From Pseudomonas sp. PICF141 (GTDB lineage Bacteria; Pseudomonadota; Gammaproteobacteria; Pseudomonadales; Pseudomonadaceae), in contig NZ_MUNM01000020.1 in the NCBI RefSeq assembly GCF_002286815.1, forward strand, positions 35,173-99,172: a stretch of 64,000 nucleotides of DNA, given 5' to 3'. Positions 51,027-60,577 of this stretch are shown here, one piece after another (positions within the stretch are counted from its first letter, which is position 1; the number at the start of each line of letters is the position of its first letter). The position numbers were made by a program, and so were the translations under genes. Below the pieces are notes generated by a model. It was not told the origin of the DNA. It saw only the letters and a list, made by a program, of their open reading frames with translations, and made no database searches.

Positions 51027-51054
51027 TATTTAAGGAAGAGCGATGCGCTGTCAA
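51027..51054 (-). promoter_or_regulatory. Candidate bioB promoter
   Basis: On the minus strand a perfect -35 TTGACA (51049-51054), 16-base spacer, then TAAATA (51027-51032) as a weak -10. The predicted start is about 68 bases before the bioB ATG. The -35 lies inside the left half of the BirA-type operator. Confidence 0.55.
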
Positions 51055-51783
51055 CCACGATACGTAGGACCGGTTTACATCTGGTTAAACAATAACCAAC
51101 ACTGCTTACTCTGCAGCGAAGCGACAGAAGATGTCCGGCCAATCTGCATGGCCTGCGAAACCGACCTGCCCTGGCTGGGCGAGCATTGCCAGACGTGCGC
51201 CTTGCCCTTGCTTGCCACGGGCCTGACGTGCGGCCAATGCTTGAAACAACCGCCAGCCTTCGAGCGAGTCGCAGCGCCTTGGACTTACAGCTTTCCCGTC
51301 GACAGTCTGATCACGCGCTTCAAGCACAGCGCGAAGTGGCCGTTTGGTCGCCTGCTCGCCGAGCTTCTCGCTCAGTTCCTGCAACATCGCTTCGATGAGG
51401 ATCTGGATCGGCCCGCTGCGCTGATACCGGTACCGCTGGCCGCCAAACGTCTGCGCCAGCGGGGTTTCAACCAGGCGGTGATGCTCGCCCGCTGGCTCAG
51501 CGCCAGCCTCGACATTCCCTGTGATGAAACGCTGTTGCAGAGGATTAAGGACACCAGCGCGCAACAAGAGCTGAATGCCGACGCCCGTAAAAAGAACTTG
51601 CGCCACGCCTTTGCCCTGGCGCCTGCGGCCTCAATCAAGGGCCGCCACTTCGCCTTGGTCGACGACGTGCTGACTACCGGCGCCACCGCCCAGGCCCTGG
51701 CTCGCTTGTTGAAGGAGGCAGGCGCCGCGCAGGTCGATGTCTATTGCCTGGCCCGAACCCCAAAACCTGGCGATGGAGACTGA
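51043..51783 (+). CDS. ComF family phosphoribosyltransferase-like protein
   Basis: 246 residues. Cys pairs at 21/24, 35/38, 49/52 and 63/66 suggest two zinc knuckles. A type I PRTase domain with the PRPP loop [17 protein letters not shown] lies near residue 206-222. Related to ComF/GntX, linked in other bacteria to DNA uptake or use of DNA as nutrient. Start ATG 51043 has AGGAAG five bases upstream, and lies at the edge of the biotin operator. Role in this strain not established. Confidence 0.88.
   Translation: MRCQPRYVGPVYIWLNNNQHCLLCSEATEDVRPICMACETDLPWLGEHCQTCALPLLATGLTCGQCLKQPPAFERVAAPWTYSFPVDSLITRFKHSAKWPFGRLLAELLAQFLQHRFDEDLDRPAALIPVPLAAKRLRQRGFNQAVMLARWLSASLDIPCDETLLQRIKDTSAQQELNADARKKNLRHAFALAPAASIKGRHFALVDDVLTTGATAQALARLLKEAGAAQVDVYCLARTPKPGDGD
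51048..51080. promoter_or_regulatory. BirA-type biotin operator
   Basis: Half-sites CTGTCAACC (7 of 9 to TTGTAAACC) and GGTTTACAT (8 of 9 to GGTTTACAA) separated by 15 bases, the known BirA box arrangement. It covers the bioB -35 and also the first codons of the divergent comF-like gene. Confidence 0.75.
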
Positions 51784-51846
51784 CTTGACTCCCGCACGCC
51801 AAGCCGCCAACGTCCTGTCCATCGTCACAGCCCAAAGCGTCTCGCC

Positions 51847-52611
51847 ATGTCCTTGCCTACGTTGTTGTCCCAGCACATTGCCCGCCGCCCGCAGCGCATC
51901 GCGTTGCTGCAACACATCGCCGAACAAGGCTCGATCACCCGCGCGGCGAAAAGCGCGGGCCTGAGTTACAAAGCGGCGTGGGATGCCATCGACGAGCTGA
52001 ACAATCTCGCGCAGAAACCGCTGGTGGAGCGTAACGTCGGCGGCAAGGGCGGTGGCGGCGCCAAGCTATCCAGCGAAGGTGAGCGTGTATTGCGCCTGTA
52101 TCAAAAGCTGCAAGCCTTGCAGACGCAGGTGCTGGAAGCCGCCGAAGAGGCCAGTGACCTGGACCTGCTCGGTCGGCTGATGCTCAGAACCAGTGCGCGT
52201 AACCAACTGCACGGCAAAGTCGTGGCGATCGACGCACAAGGACGCAACGACCGCATATGCCTTGAACTGGCCGAAGGTTTGCGGATCGATGCGCAGATCA
52301 CCCATGACAGCACCCTGCGCCTGGAACTGCAGACCGGCACCGAAGTGGTGGCACTGATCAAAGCCGGTTGGCTGGAATTGTTGGGCATCGATCAAGCCGC
52401 GACGCCCGGCAACAACTGCCTGAAGGGCATTATCGAAGAAATCCTTGACGCCGATGACGGCCCCAGCGAAGTGCGCATCGGCTTGCCCAATGGCCAGACA
52501 CTTTGCTCCCTGGCCGAGCAGCGGCACTTGAAAACCCTCGAACTCACCGCCGGAAAACCGGTGCAGGTGCAATTCGCTCCGTCCAACATTCTGCTGGGCA
52601 CACCGCTGTAG
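51847..52611 (+). CDS. modE: ModE-type molybdate-responsive regulator
   Basis: 254 residues: an N-terminal LysR-like helix-turn-helix (RIALLQHIAEQGSITRAAKS, LSYKAAWDAIDELNN) and two TOBE-type molybdate-binding domains (about 115-185, RTSARNQLHGKVVAI; and 190-254, GNNCLKGIIEEIL). Expected to bind molybdate and control Mo uptake genes, which are not nearby. Its stop codon lies inside the following inverted repeat. Confidence 0.9.
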   Translation: MSLPTLLSQHIARRPQRIALLQHIAEQGSITRAAKSAGLSYKAAWDAIDELNNLAQKPLVERNVGGKGGGGAKLSSEGERVLRLYQKLQALQTQVLEAAEEASDLDLLGRLMLRTSARNQLHGKVVAIDAQGRNDRICLELAEGLRIDAQITHDSTLRLELQTGTEVVALIKAGWLELLGIDQAATPGNNCLKGIIEEILDADDGPSEVRIGLPNGQTLCSLAEQRHLKTLELTAGKPVQVQFAPSNILLGTPL

Positions 52612-52683
52612 GAGCTGCCGAAGGCTGCGATCTTTTGATCCTGAATTTAAGATCAAAAGATCGCAGCCTTCGGCAGCTCCTAC
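52608..52683. repeat. Perfect 33-base inverted repeat (second repeat family), overlapping the modE stop
   Basis: Arms 52608-52640 and 52651-52683 are exact complements around a ten-base loop. The core is GGCTGCGATCTTTTGATC, a repeat type different from the CGCGGGCAAG family. The modE stop codon TAG (52609-52611) lies in the left arm. Confidence 0.92.
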
Positions 52684-52762
52684 GAAGATCAAAGCAGCGG
52701 CTGCAACAAAAGCTTCATCGACCACCATTAAGGTGGCTGCAAAAACCCGCAGGGAGCCTGAT

Positions 52763-54664
52763 GTGAGCTTATTAGAAGACAACCAACCCACCGACCTGGA
52801 AAAAATGGTCGGCCTCAGCCGTCGTGGCTTCATCAGCGCGGGTGCCCTCTGCGGTGCGGCGATGTTTCTCGGTGGCAACCTGCTGAGTCGCAGCGTACTG
52901 GCCGCCAGCGTCAGCGCCGGCTCCAGCAACCTGTTGGGTTTCGACAGCATCGCCGCTGCCACGACCGACACTATCACTTTGCCGCCGGGCTACAAATCCT
53001 CGGTACTGATCAGTTGGGGCCAGCCGCTGCAAAAGAACGGTCCGGCGTTCGACCCAAGCGGCAACGGCACGGCCCAGGCACAGGAAGTCCAGTTCGGCGA
53101 CAACAACGACGGCATGAGCCTGTTCGAATTCCCCGGTGAAAAAGACCGTGCGCTGATGGCAATCAACAACGAATACACCAACTACCATTACCTTTACCCC
53201 CACGGCGGCATGCCGCAATCGGCGCAAGACGTGCGCAAGGCCCTGGCCTGTGAAGGCGTGTCGGTCATCGAAGTGCAGCGCAAGAACGGCCAGTGGCAGT
53301 TCGTCCAGGGCTCGCGCTACAACCGCCGCATTCACGGCAACTCGCCGTTGCGCCTGAGCGGTCCGGCGGCGGGTCACGAGCTGATGAAAACCAGCGCCGA
53401 CAAACACGGCAAGAACGTCCTCGGCACCTTCCAGAACTGCGCCAACGGCAAAACGCCGTGGGGCACTTATCTGACCTGCGAAGAGAACTTCACCGACTGC
53501 TTCGGCAGCAGCAATGCCGAGCAGAAGTTCGACGCTGCGCAGAAACGCTACGGCGCGGTAGCGGCCAGCAAAGAGATCAACTGGCATCAACACGATCCGC
53601 GTTTCGACCTGGCGAAAAACCCCAACGAACTCAATCGTCATGGCTGGGTGGTGGAAATCGACCCGTTCGATCCGCAATCAACGCCGGTCAAACGCACCGC
53701 GCTGGGCCGCTTCAAACATGAAAACGCCGCCCTGGCCGAAACCAATGACGGTCGCGCTGTGGTGTACATGGGCGACGATGAACGTGGCGAATTCATCTAT
53801 AAATTCGTCAGCCGCGACAAGATCAACCACAAAAACCCCAAGGCCAACCACGACCTGCTGGATCACGGCACCTTGTACGTGGCGCGTTTCGACGCGGGCG
53901 ATGGCAATGTTGATCACCCCAAAGGCCAAGGCCAGTGGATCGAACTGACCCATGGCAAGAACGGCATCGATGCCAGCAGCGGTTTTGCCGATCAGGCCGA
54001 AGTGCTGATTCATGCACGCCTCGCAGCCAGCGTTGTGAGCGCTACGCGCATGGATCGCCCGGAATGGATTGTCGTCAGCCCCAAGGATGGCCAGGTGTAT
54101 TGCACCCTGACCAACAACGCCAAACGCGGCGAAGAAGGCCAACCGGTAGACGGGCCCAACCCGCGCGCGAAGAACGTCTACGGGCAAATCCTGCGCTGGC
54201 GCACCGACCATGATGATCACGGCTCGAAAAGCTTTGCCTGGGACTTGTTTGTGGTCGCCGGCAACCCGAACGTGCACGCCGGCACGCCGAAAGCCGGCTC
54301 GTCGAATATCACCCCGCAGAATATGTTCAACAGCCCGGACGGCTTGGGCTTCGACGAGGCCGGTCGCCTGTGGATCCTCACGGATGGCGACTCGAGCAAC
54401 GCAGGCGACTTTGCGGGAATGGGCAACAACCAGATGCTCTGTGCCGACCCGATGACGGGCGAGATCCGTCGCTTCATGGTCGGCCCGGTGGGCTGCGAGG
54501 TGACGGGGATCAGCTTCTCGCCGGATCAGAAAACCTTGTTTGTCGGGATTCAGCATCCGGGGGAAAACGGCGGCTCTACGTTCCCTGAGCACCTGCCCAA
54601 CGGCAAACCGCGGTCTTCGGTGATGGCGATTTCCCGCGAGGATGGCGGGATCGTCGGCGCCTGA
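52763..54664 (+). CDS. PhoX family (DUF839) secreted protein with Tat signal
   Basis: 633 residues from GTG 52763 (SD AGGGAG). The Tat motif SRRGFISAGALCGAAMFLGG at about 19-38 shows export in folded form. The rest is the PhoX beta-propeller type: GTYLTCEENFTDCFG, GWVVEIDPF, GRFKHENAALA, SPDGLGFDEAGRLWILTDGD. Family members include Ca/Fe alkaline phosphatase PhoX, but many homologues lack proven activity. No pho box was found upstream, where the repeat lies. Confidence 0.88.
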   Translation: MSLLEDNQPTDLEKMVGLSRRGFISAGALCGAAMFLGGNLLSRSVLAASVSAGSSNLLGFDSIAAATTDTITLPPGYKSSVLISWGQPLQKNGPAFDPSGNGTAQAQEVQFGDNNDGMSLFEFPGEKDRALMAINNEYTNYHYLYPHGGMPQSAQDVRKALACEGVSVIEVQRKNGQWQFVQGSRYNRRIHGNSPLRLSGPAAGHELMKTSADKHGKNVLGTFQNCANGKTPWGTYLTCEENFTDCFGSSNAEQKFDAAQKRYGAVAASKEINWHQHDPRFDLAKNPNELNRHGWVVEIDPFDPQSTPVKRTALGRFKHENAALAETNDGRAVVYMGDDERGEFIYKFVSRDKINHKNPKANHDLLDHGTLYVARFDAGDGNVDHPKGQGQWIELTHGKNGIDASSGFADQAEVLIHARLAASVVSATRMDRPEWIVVSPKDGQVYCTLTNNAKRGEEGQPVDGPNPRAKNVYGQILRWRTDHDDHGSKSFAWDLFVVAGNPNVHAGTPKAGSSNITPQNMFNSPDGLGFDEAGRLWILTDGDSSNAGDFAGMGNNQMLCADPMTGEIRRFMVGPVGCEVTGISFSPDQKTLFVGIQHPGENGGSTFPEHLPNGKPRSSVMAISREDGGIVGA

Positions 54665-54673
54665 TCGGGCCTC

Positions 54674-54740
54674 TTCGCGGGCAAGCCTCGCTCCTACAAG
54701 GGATCACGCTGAACCTGTAGGAGCGAGGCTTGCCCGCGAA
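54674..54740. repeat. BIME after the PhoX-family gene
   Basis: Inverted REP units TTCGCGGGCAAGCCTCGCTC.. and its complement around 17 bases, ten bases after the stop. Confidence 0.9.
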
Positions 54741-54846
54741 GGCGTCATCCCAAACACCACTGATCTCAACCCCTCCCCCTAAAGAAGCCCCGTCTGCGCT
54801 ACCATGTCTGGCCCGACGCGGCAGCCTGCCGCGCGCAGGAGTCAGC

Positions 54847-55821
54847 ATGGCCCACCCGTTTGCAACGCTTACCCCAGACCTCGTGCTCGATGCCGTCGAA
54901 AGCATCGGCTTTCTCAGCGACGCCCGCATTCTGGCGCTCAACAGCTACGAGAACCGTGTCTATCAAGTCGGCATCGAAGACTCCGAGCCACTGATCGCCA
55001 AGTTCTACCGCCCGCAACGCTGGACCAACGAAGCGATTCTCGAAGAGCACCAATTCACCTTCGAACTCGCCGAGTGCGACGTACCGGTGGTCGCACCGAT
55101 GATTCACAACGGTACCAGCCTGCACGAACACAACGGCTTCCGTTTCACCCTGTTTCCCCGTCGCGGCGGCCGTGCGCCGGAGCCAGGCAATCTCGATCAG
55201 CTGTATCGCTTGGGGCAACTGCTGGGTCGGCTGCACGCGGTCGGTTCAACCAAACCGTTCGAGCACCGTGAAGCGCTGGGAGTAAAGAACTTCGGTCAGG
55301 ATTCGCTGACGACTTTGCTCGAAGGCAATTTCGTACCCAAAAGCTTGCTGCCGGCCTACGAGTCCGTGGCCCGTGACCTGCTCAAGCGTGTCGAAGAGGT
55401 CTACAAGGCCACGCCGCATCAGAACATCCGCATGCACGGCGATTGCCATCCCGGCAACATGATGTGCCGCGATGAGATGTTCCACATCGTCGACCTCGAC
55501 GATTGCCGCATGGGCCCGGCGGTGCAGGATATCTGGATGATGTTGGCCGGTGATCGTCAGGAATGTCTGGGGCAGTTGTCGGAATTGATGGACGGCTACA
55601 ACGAATTCCACGACTTCGACCCGAGGGAACTGGCGCTGATCGAACCGCTACGCGCCTTGCGCCTGATGCACTACAGCGCCTGGCTCGCCCGTCGCTGGGA
55701 CGACCCGGCCTTCCCCCGCAGCTTTCCGTGGTTCGGCACCGAGCGCTATTGGGGCGATCAAGTACTGGCATTGCGTGAGCAATTGGCTGCGCTGAATGAA
55801 GAACCACTGAAACTCTTCTAA
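54847..55821 (+). CDS. srkA: Stress response kinase A (YihE/SrkA)
   Basis: Aminoglycoside-phosphotransferase-fold Ser/Thr kinase that protects against envelope and oxidative stress in E. coli. 324 residues from ATG 54847 (SD AGGAG). Brenner motif HGDCHPGNMM and metal motif HIVDLDDCRMGP are intact. NSYENRVYQVGIED is the glycine-loop region. In E. coli srkA is next to dsbA; no dsb gene is here. Confidence 0.93.
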   Translation: MAHPFATLTPDLVLDAVESIGFLSDARILALNSYENRVYQVGIEDSEPLIAKFYRPQRWTNEAILEEHQFTFELAECDVPVVAPMIHNGTSLHEHNGFRFTLFPRRGGRAPEPGNLDQLYRLGQLLGRLHAVGSTKPFEHREALGVKNFGQDSLTTLLEGNFVPKSLLPAYESVARDLLKRVEEVYKATPHQNIRMHGDCHPGNMMCRDEMFHIVDLDDCRMGPAVQDIWMMLAGDRQECLGQLSELMDGYNEFHDFDPRELALIEPLRALRLMHYSAWLARRWDDPAFPRSFPWFGTERYWGDQVLALREQLAALNEEPLKLF

Positions 55822-55834
55822 ACCCCACACCCCC

Positions 55835-55925
55835 TGTAGGAGCGAGGCTTGCCCGCGAAGAACGATGATGCGGTTCGTCAGACAAACCGCGTTATCGTTC
55901 TTCGCGGGCAAGCCTCGCTCCTACA
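55835..55925. repeat. BIME with extended arms between srkA and rarD
   Basis: Outer units TGTAGGAGCGAGGCTTGCCC and its complement, with further pairing inwards (GCGAAGAACGAT / ATCGTTCTTCGC, then GCGGTT / AACCGC). The pairing continues about 43 bases per arm with few mismatches, longer than the other pairs. Confidence 0.92.
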
Positions 55926-55983
55926 AAAAACATGACACATCTATACAATCCCCTCTTTGTTAGCTGCCTAAGCAAGGATTCTC

Positions 55984-56871
55984 ATGCAAGCCGCCAACCT
56001 GCGTCGCGGGTATATTCTGGGCCTGAGTGCCTACATCATCTGGGGCCTGTTCCCGCTCTACTTCAAAGCCATTGCCAACGTACCCGCCGTAGAGATCATC
56101 ATCCACCGAGTGCTCTGGTCCGCGCTGTTCGGCGCTTTGCTGCTGCTCGTCTGGAAACATCCCGGCTGGTGGCGCGAGCTGCGTGATAACCCGCGACGGC
56201 TGGCAATCCTGGCCCTGAGCGGCACGCTGATCGCGGCCAACTGGCTGACTTATGTCTGGGCGGTGAACAACGGGCGCATGCTTGAAGCCAGCCTCGGTTA
56301 CTACATCAACCCACTGGTCAACGTGTTGTTGGGGATGCTGATCCTTGGCGAACGGTTGCGGCGCATGCAATGGCTGGCGGTTGGCCTCGCGGCGATCGGT
56401 GTCGCGCAGCAAGTGTGGCAAGTCGGCAGCTTGCCGTGGGTGTCGCTGGTGCTGGCGTTGACCTTCGGTTTCTACGGACTGATCCGCAAGCAGGCACCGG
56501 TCAAGGCGCTACCGGGGCTGGTGGTGGAAACCTGGATGCTGGTGCCGATTGCCATCGCCTGGTTGTTGTTCAATCCAACGGCAAGCAGTGCGCAAGCCGA
56601 ATTCTGGACCACCTCCGAAGCCTGGTGGTTGGTGGCTGCCGGTCCCGTGACGCTGGTGCCGCTGGTGTGCTTCAACGCCGCCGCCCGACACCTGCCCTAC
56701 ACCACGCTCGGATTTCTCCAGTACCTGGCGCCCACGCTGGTGTTGTTGCAGGCCGTTCTGCTGTTCGGCGAGCACTTGTCATCCAGCACGCTGGTGGCGT
56801 TCATCTTTATCTGGGCAGGTCTGGCGGTTTACAGCGTCGACGCGTGGATAAGTCTGCGTCGCCGCAGCTGA
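55984..56871 (+). CDS. rarD: EamA family transporter RarD
   Basis: 295-residue inner-membrane protein with ten predicted helices in two EamA halves, RarD type: GLSAYIIWGLFPLYFKAI, EIIIHRVLWSALFG, GYYINPLVNVLLGMLILGE, PYTTLGFLQYLAPTLVLLQ. Substrate unknown; the name stems from chloramphenicol resistance in P. aeruginosa work, not proven for homologues. A hairpin and two DnaA boxes lie downstream. Confidence 0.93.
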   Translation: MQAANLRRGYILGLSAYIIWGLFPLYFKAIANVPAVEIIIHRVLWSALFGALLLLVWKHPGWWRELRDNPRRLAILALSGTLIAANWLTYVWAVNNGRMLEASLGYYINPLVNVLLGMLILGERLRRMQWLAVGLAAIGVAQQVWQVGSLPWVSLVLALTFGFYGLIRKQAPVKALPGLVVETWMLVPIAIAWLLFNPTASSAQAEFWTTSEAWWLVAAGPVTLVPLVCFNAAARHLPYTTLGFLQYLAPTLVLLQAVLLFGEHLSSSTLVAFIFIWAGLAVYSVDAWISLRRRS

Positions 56872-56893
56872 TCAGAAAACGTACAAACCTCTA

Positions 56894-56916
56894 CAGGCCA
56901 CGTCTTCCGTGGCCTG
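56894..56916. repeat. Hairpin after rarD
   Basis: Nine-base arms CAGGCCACG / CGTGGCCTG around TCTTC, 23 bases after the rarD stop, without a T-run. May act as a factor-independent stop or RNA 3'-end stabiliser. Confidence 0.6.
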
Positions 56917-56934
56917 CATCGATCAGCCCCAAGG

Positions 56935-57055
56935 TTATCCACAGCGTGATCCCCGGCGATTGTGCGCAAGTCACTGAAACTGCTGGTTTTTTGATCAAAT
57001 CCTGAAGACCCTCGGCCGGCGTGGCCTGGCGAGGTGTCTCTACAGGTTATCCACA
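56935..57055 (+). other. Two consensus DnaA boxes in the rarD-gcvR gap
   Basis: TTATCCACA at 56935-56943 and again at 57047-57055, same orientation, 112 bases apart. TTATCCAAG (complement strand, near 57073) is a weaker third match. They lie between convergent genes, well outside any origin-like gene set. Confidence 0.5.
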
Positions 57056-57086
57056 GGCCGGTGCACGTATAACTTGGATAACCTTT

Positions 57087-57605
57087 TCAGGGTTCGCTGC
57101 GCAGGACCAATTCGACCATCAGATCGTCGGCCAGGGTTTCCAGGCTCGATTGCAGCTTCTCCAACGATAAGGTCAGCGGTACCGCGAGAATCGCTTCAGC
57201 GCGGAATAAAGGCTCGCTGCTCATGGGCGCCGGTTGAACTTCGGTCATCAGCTGTTCCAGGTTCACGCCCATCTCACTCAGCAGGCGCGTAATGTCTCGC
57301 ACGATGCCCGGCCGATCATTGCCCACCAGTTCCATGGCAATCGGCTTCCAGGTGCAGGACTGTTCGATGCCGCTTTCGGCGATCAGTACGCGGATGCCCT
57401 GGGTCGATAATCCGTGTAGGGCATCGACCAGTTCGTCGTAGGCCTCGGCCGGCACACCCACCCGAAGAATCCCGGCGAACTGTCCAGCCATGCGCGACAT
57501 GCGACTTTCCAGCCAGTTACCGCCATGCGCGGCAATGCATTGAGCGATGCGCTCGACCTGCCCGGGCTTGTCTGGAGCAATTACAGTGAGTACGAGATGG
57601 TCCAT
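57087..57605 (-). CDS. GcvR-like ACT domain regulator
   Basis: 172 residues with two ACT domains: LTVIAPDKPGQVERIAQCIA (about 5-24) and MELVGNDRPGIVRDITRLLSE (about 90-110). This is the glycine cleavage repressor (GcvR) arrangement. It lacks a DNA-binding domain, as GcvR does, which acts by binding GcvA. No gcv genes are near, so the symbol is not assigned. Confidence 0.88.
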   Translation of the reverse strand: MDHLVLTVIAPDKPGQVERIAQCIAAHGGNWLESRMSRMAGQFAGILRVGVPAEAYDELVDALHGLSTQGIRVLIAESGIEQSCTWKPIAMELVGNDRPGIVRDITRLLSEMGVNLEQLMTEVQPAPMSSEPLFRAEAILAVPLTLSLEKLQSSLETLADDLMVELVLRSEP

Positions 57606-57687
57606 GGCGCAGCCCTCTGGTCATGACTTTTGTTATAGAAAAACAAGTATAGGCAAGGGTTGATCATGCGCTGAATCGGATGATGTC

Positions 57688-57766
57688 TTCGCGGGCAAGC
57701 CTCGCTCCTACAAGTCAGCGTTGGCATGAACGACGCAGATCTGTAGGAGCGAGGCTTGCCCGCGAA
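57688..57766. repeat. BIME upstream of gcvR-like gene
   Basis: Inverted pair TTCGCGGGCAAGCCTCGCTC.. and complement separated by 29 bases, between the divergent gcvR-like gene and glcB. Confidence 0.9.
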
Positions 57767-58166
57767 GGGGCACCTCCAGCAATTCTGCCAAACCATAAAT
57801 CGTGTACAAGTTTTTATATTTAACTGGAACAATCCAATGGTTTTTTGAGAACATCCTGTTCCTCGCCATGACCGCAATGCGTCATGGGGTCGCAGAACGA
57901 CGTATTTAGTCTAATTTTCACAACCGCAATTCATCATGTAGTATGCCGCAGCACGCACTACATAACGCTGGATCGATGTCTGCCGCAGGTCCGTCGCAAC
58001 CCCTCAAAGCCCTGTCAGCAAGGCCGCAAAGCCGTTGATCGGATCGAACCCAGCCGCCAGCAATGGCATGTACTGGTAGAAGGGGTTTGTGGTTTAAATG
58101 GCCAGGGGCTTCATTGTTAAATTGAAGAGCTGAAAAGCGAAATAGCTGAGCAGAGTGAGGCAAGCA
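57767..58166 (+). promoter_or_regulatory. glcB upstream region
   Basis: 400 bases with no gene. An AT-rich stretch (57800-57850) and a hairpin CCATGAC / GTCATGG (57866-57887) are visible. Nearer glcB, CTTCA-TGAAG (58109-58129) could fold. The glcB promoter must lie here; I see no clear sigma-70 or sigma-54 match and no recognised operator. Confidence 0.35.
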
Positions 58167-60344
58167 ATGACTGAACACGTTCAAGTCGGTGGCCTGCAGG
58201 TCGCCAAAGTCCTGTTCGACTTCGTGAACAACGAAGCCATTCCCGGAACCGGCCTCACCGCCGACACGTTCTGGGCCGGTGCCGACAAGGTCATCCATGA
58301 CCTGGCGCCGAAGAACAAAGCCCTACTCGCCAAACGTGATGATTTCCAGGCACGTATCGATGCCTGGCACCAGGCTCGTGCAGGTGTTGCGCACGATGCG
58401 GTGGCTTACAAAGCCTTCCTGCAAGACATTGGTTATCTGCTGCCAGAAGCGGCCGATTTCCAGGCAACGACGCAAAACGTCGATGATGAAATCGCCCGCA
58501 TGGCCGGCCCACAGCTGGTGGTGCCGGTGATGAACGCGCGCTTCGCGCTCAATGCTTCGAACGCCCGCTGGGGCTCGCTGTATGACGCGCTCTATGGCAC
58601 CGACGCCATCAGCGAAGCGGACGGCGCGGAGAAAGGCAAAGGCTACAACAAGGTTCGCGGCGACAAGGTCATCGCCTTCGCCCGCGCCTTCCTCGACGAA
58701 GCGGCCCCACTGGCGGCCGGCTCCCATGTCGACTCCACTGCGTACAAAATCGTCGACGGTAAACTGGTCGTCACGCTCAAGGGTGGCAGCAACAGCGGCC
58801 TGCGTGACGATGCCCAACTGATCGGTTTCCAGGGCGATACCTCGGCACCGATCGCTGTGCTGTTGAAACACAACGGCCTGCACTTCGAAATCCAGATCGA
58901 TGCCAGCACCCCGGTCGGCCAGACCGATGCGGCCGGCGTCAAAGACATCCTGATGGAAGCCGCGCTGACCACCATCATGGATTGCGAAGACTCGGTTGCC
59001 GCGGTCGATGCCGATGACAAAGTGGTGATCTACCGCAACTGGCTCGGCCTGATGAAAGGCGATCTGTCGGAAGAAGTCGCCAAGGGCGGCCAGACTTTCA
59101 CCCGTACCATGAATGCCGATCGCACTTACACCGGTGTCGATGGCAAAGCACTGAGCCTGCACGGTCGTTCGCTGTTGTTCGTGCGCAACGTCGGTCACCT
59201 GATGACCATCGACGCGATCCTCGATAAAGACGGCAACGAAGTGCCTGAAGGCATTCTCGACGGTCTGGTGACCTGCCTCGCGGCGATGCATAGCCTCAAC
59301 GGCAACAGCTCGCGCAAGAACAGCCGTACCGGTTCGGTCTATATCGTGAAGCCGAAGATGCACGGCCCGGAAGAAGCGGCGTTCACCAACGAGTTGTTCG
59401 GTCGCATCGAAGACGTGCTGGGCTTGCCGCGCAACACCCTCAAAGTCGGAATCATGGACGAGGAGCGCCGTACCACGGTCAACCTCAAGGCCTGCATCAA
59501 GGCTGCCAGCGAACGCGTAGTGTTCATCAACACCGGTTTCCTCGACCGCACGGGCGATGAAATCCACACCTCCATGGAAGCCGGCCCGATGGTGCGCAAG
59601 GCCGACATGAAGGCCGAGAAATGGATCAGTGCCTATGAGAACTGGAACGTCGACATCGGCCTGAGCACCGGCCTGCAAGGTCGCGCCCAGATCGGTAAAG
59701 GCATGTGGGCCATGCCGGACCTGATGGCCGCGATGCTCGAACAGAAAATCGCTCACCCGATGGCCGGTGCCAACACCGCCTGGGTTCCATCGCCGACCGC
59801 CGCCGCGCTGCACGCGCTGCATTACCACAAGGTCGACGTGTTCGCCCGTCAGGCCGAACTGGCCAAACGCGCTCGCGCTTCGGTGGACGACATCCTGACT
59901 ATCCCGTTGGCGGTCAACCCGAACTGGACGCCGGAGCAGATCAAGAACGAACTGGACAACAACGCCCAGGGCATTCTTGGCTACGTGGTGCGCTGGATCG
60001 ACCAGGGCGTGGGTTGCTCGAAAGTGCCGGACATCAATGACGTCGGCTTGATGGAAGACCGTGCGACGCTGCGTATTTCCAGCCAGCACATCGCCAACTG
60101 GCTGCGCCACGGCATCGTCACTGAAGATCAGGTGATGGAAAGCCTCAAGCGCATGGCGCCGGTGGTTGACCGTCAGAACGCCAACGACCCGCTGTACCGT
60201 CCGCTGGCACCGAATTTCGACAGTAACATCGCCTTCCAGGCGGCGGTCGAATTGGTGGTCGAAGGCACCAAACAGCCAAACGGCTATACCGAGCCGGTGT
60301 TGCACCGTCGTCGTCGCGAGTTCAAGGCTGCCAATGGCCTTTGA
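58167..60344 (+). CDS. glcB: Malate synthase G
   Basis: Condenses glyoxylate and acetyl-CoA to malate, needed for growth on acetate, fatty acids or glycolate. 725 residues from ATG 58167, the G-form length. It contains [53 protein letters not shown] and [11 protein letters not shown]. It stands alone with its own terminator rather than in a glc operon. It fits metabolically with the three acyl-CoA dehydrogenases that feed acetyl-CoA. Confidence 0.96.
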   Translation: MTEHVQVGGLQVAKVLFDFVNNEAIPGTGLTADTFWAGADKVIHDLAPKNKALLAKRDDFQARIDAWHQARAGVAHDAVAYKAFLQDIGYLLPEAADFQATTQNVDDEIARMAGPQLVVPVMNARFALNASNARWGSLYDALYGTDAISEADGAEKGKGYNKVRGDKVIAFARAFLDEAAPLAAGSHVDSTAYKIVDGKLVVTLKGGSNSGLRDDAQLIGFQGDTSAPIAVLLKHNGLHFEIQIDASTPVGQTDAAGVKDILMEAALTTIMDCEDSVAAVDADDKVVIYRNWLGLMKGDLSEEVAKGGQTFTRTMNADRTYTGVDGKALSLHGRSLLFVRNVGHLMTIDAILDKDGNEVPEGILDGLVTCLAAMHSLNGNSSRKNSRTGSVYIVKPKMHGPEEAAFTNELFGRIEDVLGLPRNTLKVGIMDEERRTTVNLKACIKAASERVVFINTGFLDRTGDEIHTSMEAGPMVRKADMKAEKWISAYENWNVDIGLSTGLQGRAQIGKGMWAMPDLMAAMLEQKIAHPMAGANTAWVPSPTAAALHALHYHKVDVFARQAELAKRARASVDDILTIPLAVNPNWTPEQIKNELDNNAQGILGYVVRWIDQGVGCSKVPDINDVGLMEDRATLRISSQHIANWLRHGIVTEDQVMESLKRMAPVVDRQNANDPLYRPLAPNFDSNIAFQAAVELVVEGTKQPNGYTEPVLHRRRREFKAANGL

Positions 60345-60366
60345 GTAAACGCTGATGTCGTAAATG

Positions 60367-60398
60367 AAAAAGCCCTGATCGAAAGATCGGGGCTTTTT
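60367..60398 (+). terminator. Intrinsic terminator after glcB
   Basis: AAAAAGCCCTGATC-GAAA-GATCGGGGCTTTTT: GNRA-capped stem with one G-U pair, 22 bases after the stop. Confidence 0.93.
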
Positions 60399-60415
60399 CA
60401 TTTGTGCATGCTTTT

Positions 60416-60551
60416 CCTGTGGCGAGGTCCTGTGGCGAGGGGGCTTGCCCCCGTTGGGTCGCGAAGCGGCCCCATGCATTCTTTCGTACGCAGCATCGGC
60501 AGAATCTACGACTGCTGCGCAGCCGAACGGGGGCAAGCCCCCTCGCCACAA
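60416..60551. repeat. Third repeat family: inverted pair with 13-base tandem duplication
   Basis: Twenty-five-base inverted arms at 60431-60455 and 60526-60550, core GGCGAGGGGGCTTGCCCCC, a repeat type distinct from the two above. TCCTGTGGCGAGG is repeated in tandem at 60416-60428 and 60429-60441, overlapping the left arm. CGCAGCA..TGCTGCG adds an inner hairpin. Confidence 0.88.
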
Positions 60552-60577
60552 CGGCGACGTGCAACAACTGAGAGCCG

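Noticed and set aside
58323..60551. 742-codon antisense frame through glcB
   Set aside because: Same codon-bias shadow; no SD or family motif.
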